Assembly (NCBI GenBank): GCA_002452215.1
Contig: DKCO01000051.1
Coordinates: forward strand, 1 to 9,383
Reading direction: 5' to 3'
DNA from: Spirochaetales bacterium UBA6872
GTDB lineage: Bacteria > Spirochaetota > Spirochaetia > Sphaerochaetales > Sphaerochaetaceae
DNA length: 9,383 bases
Part shown: positions 5,208-9,383 of the stretch, in pieces
How the letters are laid out: each line of letters begins with the position of its first letter
Numbering within the stretch: the stretch's first letter is position 1
Translations under genes and position numbers: made by a program
Notes under the pieces: generated by a model
Seen by the model: only the letters and a program-made list of their open reading frames with translations
Databases searched by the model: none
Told to the model about the DNA's origin: nothing

Positions 5208-6560
5208 ATGCTTAACTTGAAATCAATAGCTTATCCTCTACCAGAAGATGTAGAAAATGCACGCCGTTGTGGGTGCTATGATATGGCAAATCTGCTTATC
5301 GATAACTATCTTGCAAACCCAGATTGTCCAGAAGTGCTCAAGGAAAGGCTTTTGCTGGAAAAACACAACCTAAAGACAATCAAAACTTCCTTTCCCTATA
5401 CTATCGAGGAAGCTGACAATCTTCTTTCAACTACTTACCCAGGACAATATATAAAAGGTTCTCTTTCAGAGAATTTGATCAATGGAAATCTTGCATGGCG
5501 TTTCATTGATGGAAGGATGATGGTGGAATCGAGAGTTGTAGAAGATGCAAGAAAAAGACTTGCAGGATTTAAAGAGAGCCAAGCAACCATAAGTGATCTC
5601 AAGCTGAGAGATGACAATATCTCCTATATGAAAGAACACAAAGAGAGAACAGCCATAATAAGACTAAGGTCCTCAATAAAACCACTTATGGCATTCGGGT
5701 CTCTTGCAAGGATCAACATCCCTGTCGTAAGAGACTCAGACTCGGTCAGTGATATCAAATTCACCCTTGCATCAAAAGGCTACAAAGGCGTTGATGATAA
5801 AAGCGTAATGATGAGATGCGCGCACTTTGAAAAAACACTCGAAGAAAACGATGAGTTCTTCATCGAATACAGCTACAAAATCAAAGCAAACTATAAAGAT
5901 ATAAAAGAAACAAAAGGTGAAATCGACAGAAAAAAGTTCTCTGAGTTTCTCAAAGAAGAGAGTCCTCATATTCTCTTCACACCATACCTAAAAGCTCTTG
6001 CAAATGAAATCGTTGGGACAATCACATCACCATCCGAGAAAGCAAGAGCAATCTACAACTGGATCACCACGCATGTAAAATACTCTTTCATGCGAGAGTA
6101 TTCCACAATCGAGAACATACCAGAATTTGCCGCATCAAACTTAAAAGGCGATTGCGGTGTTCAAGCAATGCTCTTCATAACGCTTTCAAGGATTTCAGGT
6201 ATTCCTGCAAAGTGGCAATCTGGCTTGTATGTAACGAAAGAAAGCGCATCACCTCATGATTGGGCTGAGTTTTATCTTCCAGAGTATGGATGGTGTTTTT
6301 GCGATTGCTCATTTGGTGGCGCCGCTTACAGAAGCGGGAATATTGAAAGATGGAAATACTACTTTGGCTCCGGAGATGTCTTCAGAGCACCATTTAATGA
6401 TATGTGCTGCCAAACGTTATACGGAAAAGAAGAATATCCATCCGATCCGACGGACAATCAACGAGGCGAGATAGAAATCAAAGGACGATCGCTTGAAAGA
6501 AGCGAGATGGAATGGAGAGCCGATGTACTTGATTTTGAGCTTCCAGGAGAGAATGAATGA
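5208..6560 (+). CDS. Transglutaminase-like (cysteine protease fold) domain protein, probably cytoplasmic
   Basis: The 450-residue product has an N-terminal region of about 260 residues that I do not recognise, then a transglutaminase-like core. The core contains SPSEKARAIYNWITTHVKYS (274-293), the catalytic Cys316 in KGDCGVQAMLF, His350 in PHDWAEFYLPEYGW and Asp366 in CDCSFGG. The triad is complete. No signal peptide or membrane helix is seen, which suggests a cytoplasmic enzyme. Bacterial members are usually peptidases or amidases rather than cross-linkers; the substrate is unknown. Near its C-terminus are AGGAGA and the ATGA overlap that start rsmD, so translation of the two is probably coupled. 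The ATG at 5208 has no Shine-Dalgarno but sits 6 nt after a -10-like box. No conserved upstream start was found. Confidence 0.82.
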   Translation: MLNLKSIAYPLPEDVENARRCGCYDMANLLIDNYLANPDCPEVLKERLLLEKHNLKTIKTSFPYTIEEADNLLSTTYPGQYIKGSLSENLINGNLAWRFIDGRMMVESRVVEDARKRLAGFKESQATISDLKLRDDNISYMKEHKERTAIIRLRSSIKPLMAFGSLARINIPVVRDSDSVSDIKFTLASKGYKGVDDKSVMMRCAHFEKTLEENDEFFIEYSYKIKANYKDIKETKGEIDRKKFSEFLKEESPHILFTPYLKALANEIVGTITSPSEKARAIYNWITTHVKYSFMREYSTIENIPEFAASNLKGDCGVQAMLFITLSRISGIPAKWQSGLYVTKESASPHDWAEFYLPEYGWCFCDCSFGGAAYRSGNIERWKYYFGSGDVFRAPFNDMCCQTLYGKEEYPSDPTDNQRGEIEIKGRSLERSEMEWRADVLDFELPGENE

Positions 6561-7096
6561 GGATTACTGGGGGAAAATATTGCAGGAGAAACATAGCATG
6601 CCCCCCTGGAGTGATCAGGCCAGCTATGGACAGAATGAGAGAATCTCTTTTCTCGATTCTGGGGGATCTTACGGGAGAATCTTTTCTTGATCTTTTCTCT
6701 GGCTCTGGATGTGTTGCAATAGAAGCCGCATCAAGAGGAGCAAGCCCTATTCACCTAGTAGAGATGGACAAAGGGAAAAAAACAACAATAGAGAAAAATC
6801 TCTCATTCGTAGAGGAAGATAAGAAACTCTTTCTAATGGATGTGAACAGGTATTTGATTTCAACTCCTTTCAAATATGATATCATCTACGCCGATCCGCC
6901 ATTCAATATGGAAGGCAAAGTTGATCTCTTAAGGAAAATATCAAACAAGAAGCTTGTAAAAGAAGGCGGGCTTTTCATAATCCACTATCCTGAAGAAGAA
7001 AGAAAGCAGTGGCTTGATGTGGATATTGACGGATTTGAGTTTATTGACGAAAGAAAATATGGGCGTTCAATGCTAAGGTTTTTCAAGGCAAAATAA
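6557..7096 (+). CDS. rsmD: 16S rRNA (guanine(966)-N(2))-methyltransferase RsmD
   Basis: The 179-residue product has the family signatures in order: MRITGGKY at the N-terminus, RPAMDRMRESLFSILG (21-36), the SAM-binding motif I FLDLFSGSGCVAIEAASRGA (43-62), an acidic VEMD (68-71) after the next strand, and the catalytic DPPF (113-116). RsmD uses S-adenosylmethionine to methylate N2 of G966 in 16S rRNA helix 31, in the 30S subunit. The length is normal for the family and no key motif is missing. The start overlaps the stop of the transglutaminase gene (ATGA), with AGGAGA at 6545-6550, 6 nt upstream. The thioesterase gene follows after 3 bp, so it is the middle gene of an apparent three-gene operon. 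Confidence 0.93.
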   Translation: MRITGGKYCRRNIACPPGVIRPAMDRMRESLFSILGDLTGESFLDLFSGSGCVAIEAASRGASPIHLVEMDKGKKTTIEKNLSFVEEDKKLFLMDVNRYLISTPFKYDIIYADPPFNMEGKVDLLRKISNKKLVKEGGLFIIHYPEEERKQWLDVDIDGFEFIDERKYGRSMLRFFKAK

Positions 7097-7099
7097 CAT

Positions 7100-7894
7100 A
7101 TGTTTTATATAGATGATGAGAATGTCGGACACGATGATGTATTTGTAAAATCAATGGATTGCGATTGCTTTTATAAAGCAAGACCTTCCTTTTATTTTGG
7201 ACTTAACCAAGAACTTGGAGGACTCCATGCAAAAGAAAAAGGCTGCGGTCTGAAAAAGATATTCGACGAAGAGAAAAAAACATGGATGATCATCAGAACA
7301 AGGATGGAAATATCGAAGATGGCCGACTGGACAGATACTCTGTCATTGAGCACTTGGTGCCAAGAAGGTTATAGGCTCTATGGCCCTCGTTTTATAAATT
7401 GCATCGATAAGAAAACAGGAGAGAATGTCTTCACATCAGGCTCGTGGTGGATTGTAATGGATTTGGAAAGAAAACGTCCTTGCAAACCCAATTGCTTTGA
7501 AGATAGACTTCCATATGCAGATAAAACAAAGCATTATATCGATCCGGCATTTCCACCTCATCCAAGTGTTGATGAATTCTCAGATAAAAGGCTTGATGAC
7601 TGGAATGTTGAGATCAACTACTATGATACCGACTACAACAGACATGTAAACAACATAAGCTATGTGAATTGGATTTTGGATGCATTCCCTAAATCATTTT
7701 TGGATGAATATCGTCCAACTTTGATCGATGCAAAGTGGGAAAAACAGTCCTTCTTGACAGATAATCTTGTCGTTGAGACATTCAAGAAAGCAAACAGCCA
7801 GTCATTTCTATCTCGTATTATCAGGAAAACAGACAATGATGATCAGATTGTTTTTCAGTCTCTTACAGAATGGACAAGAAAGACAAGCGAATAA
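7100..7894 (+). CDS. Acyl-ACP thioesterase (FatA/FatB-type, bacterial)
   Basis: The 264-residue product has the double hot-dog layout of bacterial acyl-ACP thioesterases: an N-terminal half with MIIRTRMEISKMADWTDTLSLSTWC (63-87), then GSWWIVMDLERKRP (114-127), and a C-terminal half starting VEINYYDTDYNRHVNNISYVNW (170-191). Asp178, Asn180 and His182 match the catalytic Asp-x-Asn-x-His pattern of plant FatB. The following Glu-Cys pair of the plant enzymes is not obvious: the segment aligns roughly with WEKQS (213-217). The enzyme releases free fatty acids from acyl-ACP in the cytoplasm. The start lies 3 bp after the rsmD stop; AAGG at 7085-7088 is a weak ribosome site. No terminator was seen before hipB. 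Confidence 0.88.
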   Translation: MFYIDDENVGHDDVFVKSMDCDCFYKARPSFYFGLNQELGGLHAKEKGCGLKKIFDEEKKTWMIIRTRMEISKMADWTDTLSLSTWCQEGYRLYGPRFINCIDKKTGENVFTSGSWWIVMDLERKRPCKPNCFEDRLPYADKTKHYIDPAFPPHPSVDEFSDKRLDDWNVEINYYDTDYNRHVNNISYVNWILDAFPKSFLDEYRPTLIDAKWEKQSFLTDNLVVETFKKANSQSFLSRIIRKTDNDDQIVFQSLTEWTRKTSE

Positions 7895-7906
7895 AGCAAA
7901 GCAAAC

Positions 7907-7932
7907 TTCTTAACACTTTCATATTAACGCAA
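7907..7932 (+). repeat. Copy 2 of an imperfect intergenic repeat (partner at 277-303)
   Basis: TTCTTAACACTTTC then ATATTAACGCAA, matching the copy upstream of the CrtO-like gene at 23 of 26 bases with one gap. It starts 12 bp after the thioesterase stop and ends 16 bp before the hipB -10 box. Confidence 0.4.
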
Positions 7933-7947
7933 TTGTCTTAGTAAAAA

Positions 7948-7956
7948 TGCTAAAAT
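7948..7956 (+). promoter_or_regulatory. Extended -10 promoter of the hipBA pseudo-operon
   Basis: TGCTAAAAT is an extended -10 (TGn plus TAAAAT). It ends 7 nt before the hipB ATG at 7964, so the message would have been leaderless or nearly so; no Shine-Dalgarno is present. The 9-mer AATGCTAAA occurs at 7946-7954, over the -10, and again at 7963-7971, over the start codon, in direct orientation. It could be a remnant operator pair for HipB autorepression. Confidence 0.45.
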
Positions 7957-7963
7957 ATTGGCA

Positions 7964-8248
7964 ATGCTAAACATCGATTTACTAGTAATGAACCATGAAG
8001 AGATAATGCTCAAAATAACATCTAATGCAGAAAAAGAAGACGACAATACAAGACTTACACAGAAGCAACTGTCAGAGAGAGCTGATGTTTAATACTCCTC
8101 ATATAGACGTTTTGAACGAACAGGGCAAATATCATTGGATTCCTTTGTAAAACTCGCAATAGCACTTGGTTGTGAAAAAGAACTGTTGGAGCTTTTCTTA
8201 AAACGGCACTACAATTCGATTCAGGAGATTCTAGATGAAAAACGTTGA
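7964..8248 (+). pseudogene. hipB: hipB-like antitoxin (XRE-family HTH), inactivated by a nonsense codon
   Basis: Reading one frame from ATG 7964 to TGA 8246-8248 gives 94 codons with a single internal TAA at 8090-8092 (codon 43). Around it the protein is a clear Cro/C1 HTH antitoxin: RLTQKQLSERADV, then the stop, then YSSYRRFERTGQISLDSFVKLAIALG, ending HYNSIQEILDEKR, a typical tail of HipB-type partners of HipA. The stop sits where Ser is usual (ADVSYSSYRRFE), so one C-to-A change of TCA would explain it. The stop removes the recognition part of the HTH, so no DNA-binding antitoxin would be made. The 3' end overlaps the hipA ATG by 14 bp, as in intact hipBA operons. Confidence 0.85.
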
Positions 8249-9295
8249 CAAGCTCGAGGCCTTCTTTGGCAAGGAACACGTTGGAACTATAGCTCAAGCA
8301 GGCAGGAAAAGTGCGTTTCAATACGATCTCTCATAGATAGCAAATGGATTTAGCATAAGACCGATTTCATTGCCATTGGAAAACCGACTGTTCATAGCGG
8401 AACAAGAGCCATTTGATGGACTTTTTGGAATCTTCAATGATTCAATTCCAGATGGGTGGTGAAGACTTGTAACTGACAGATTTCTTTTGAAACATGGGTT
8501 AAATCCAAGCGATATTACTCCACTCACACGCCTTACAATGCTATCGCAAGACAGGATTGGAGGACTTCGATTCGAGCCTTTCAAATCATATTGTATATCA
8601 GAGACAATTCCGAATTTGGACTTGCTATACAATGAAGCAAGGGAGATTATGCTTAACAATGACTCGCAAATGTCAATCGAAGAATTCTTCATACAAGGAA
8701 GATCTTCAAATGGTGCTCGTCCAAAAATCGGAGTAAAAGATTCAGAAGGTTCGTGGATTGTCAAATTACCTTCGGTATATGACACAAAAGACATGGGGAC
8801 AATGGAATATGACTATAACCAAGCTGCAGAAGAATGCTCTATAGAAGTACCTGAATTCAAACTTTTCACATCCAGCCAGCGCAAAGGCTTTTTGCTTCAA
8901 AAAGATTCGACAGATCAGGCACAAGACAAATTCATATAATCTCCGCATCAGGATTGTTGGAGACATCCCACAGAACGCCAGCAATGGATTATATGCATCT
9001 GTTCCAATTAAGCTAGATCCTATCAAACGACATGCATGAGCTTCAAAAGATATCTTTCCTGTACAACAACTTGGAAAAAAGATGGAAACTCTCGCCTGCA
9101 TATGACATTACATACTCGTCGACAGCATGGAACGAACAATCCACTACTGTAAACGGCAAAGGGAAGAATATTTCAATTCAAGATCTGGTGCAACTAGGAA
9201 TCCAGAATGGGCTTGATGACAAGAAAGCACACCAAAGGGCTTTGGAAATAAAACAAATTGTTGAAAAGAAGCTTACTGAACATCTTTGTCAATAA
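8235..9295 (+). pseudogene. hipA: hipA-like type II toxin kinase, heavily degraded
   Basis: HipA is a Ser/Thr kinase toxin of the HipBA system. Recognisable family segments run in order: AGRKSAFQYD, ANGFSIRPISLPLE, FDGLFGIFNDSIPDGW, DRFLLKHGLNPSDITPL, GARPKI (activation/P-loop region), WIVKLPSVYD, KRFDRSGTRQIHIISASG, TSHRTPAMDYMHLFQLS, KRWKLSPAYDITYS and VNGKGKNI. Damage: TAG at 8334-8336 where Trp is expected, TGA at 8460-8462 where Gly is expected (DGW-G-R), a one-base deletion near 8890-8900 that shifts the frame before KRFDRSG, TAG at 9014-9016 where Lys is expected, and loss of about 20 codons near 9035-9047. There HELQK runs straight into ISFLYN and the conserved N-x-D-D-H-x-K-N catalytic/metal segment is gone. 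No functional kinase can be made. Confidence 0.9.
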
Positions 9296-9327
9296 GGGGT
9301 GCAAGGAAAACCCATACACCCCTTATT
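9291..9327 (+). terminator. Stem-loop at the 3' end of the hipA pseudogene
   Basis: AATAAGGGGTG (9291-9301) pairs perfectly with CACCCCTTATT (9317-9327) around a 15-nt loop. The hipA TAA (9293-9295) lies inside the left arm. No U-run follows (CATGATTG), so it may be an inefficient or Rho-assisted terminator, or an mRNA-end stabiliser. The remaining bases 9328-9383 show only a small GTAGA/TCTAC hairpin (9335-9350) and no gene. Confidence 0.5.
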
Positions 9328-9383
9328 CATGATTGTAGAAGCACCTCTACTACTTTGTTATCTTGTAACTATTCAGTCGCACT

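Noticed and set aside
8318..8794. 158-codon open frame on the minus strand
   Set aside because: Antisense to clear hipA-derived coding sequence; composition reads as a shadow, no domain recognised.
7964..9295. Stop-codon reassignment or readthrough instead of pseudogenes
   Set aside because: All three stop codons interrupt conserved positions expecting different residues (Ser, Trp, Gly, Lys), while TAA, TGA and TAG each serve as normal stops of intact genes in this window. A frameshift and an internal deletion are also present.
9328..9383. Possible insertion-sequence end after the hipA remnant
   Set aside because: No inverted repeat partner, target duplication or transposase is visible within the window; too little sequence remains to judge.

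Overview
The window reads as about 9.4 kb of an AT-rich genome from a diderm, host-associated bacterium, most likely a spirochaete (Treponema/Sphaerochaeta-like). This is an inference. It rests on a secreted protein ending in an outer-membrane beta-barrel signature, a lipoprotein with a loose lipobox, and a mix of a bacterial acyl-ACP thioesterase, an Rpn-type nuclease remnant, a DUF4143 ATPase and a HipBA module. No rRNA, tRNA or CRISPR array was seen.

Layout, left to right. (1) Positions 3-146 hold the C-terminus of an Rpn/PD-(D/E)XK 'transposase' family protein. (2) Positions 367-996 (+) encode a small membrane protein resembling the CrtO acyltransferase family. It overlaps by 12 bp, tail to tail, a secreted predicted beta-barrel protein (985-2157, -). 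(3) A half-size EamA transporter (2258-2671, +) and an alpha/beta-hydrolase lipoprotein (2750-3634, +) each have a good promoter. A stem-loop at 3650-3684 separates the hydrolase from a convergent DUF4143 AAA ATPase (3682-5022, -). (4) The divergent intergenic region 5023-5207 carries three 16-bp repeats at an exact 33-bp period, plus a degenerate fourth unit. (5) An apparent operon on + follows: transglutaminase-like protein, then rsmD (ATGA overlap), then acyl-ACP thioesterase (3-bp gap). (6) Positions 7964-9295 hold a dead hipB-hipA toxin-antitoxin pair. HipB has one nonsense codon. HipA has three nonsense codons, one frameshift and an internal loss of the conserved catalytic segment. A stem-loop at 9291-9327 closes it.

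The most interesting items are the 33-bp-period repeat array upstream of the DUF4143 ATPase, a recurrent 'leaderless' arrangement (a -10 box 6-8 nt before the ATG and no Shine-Dalgarno) at the EamA, transglutaminase and hipB starts, and the detailed decay of hipBA. Most intact genes look like ordinary chromosomal genes. The Rpn fragment, the ATPase and the hipBA wreck are the accessory component.
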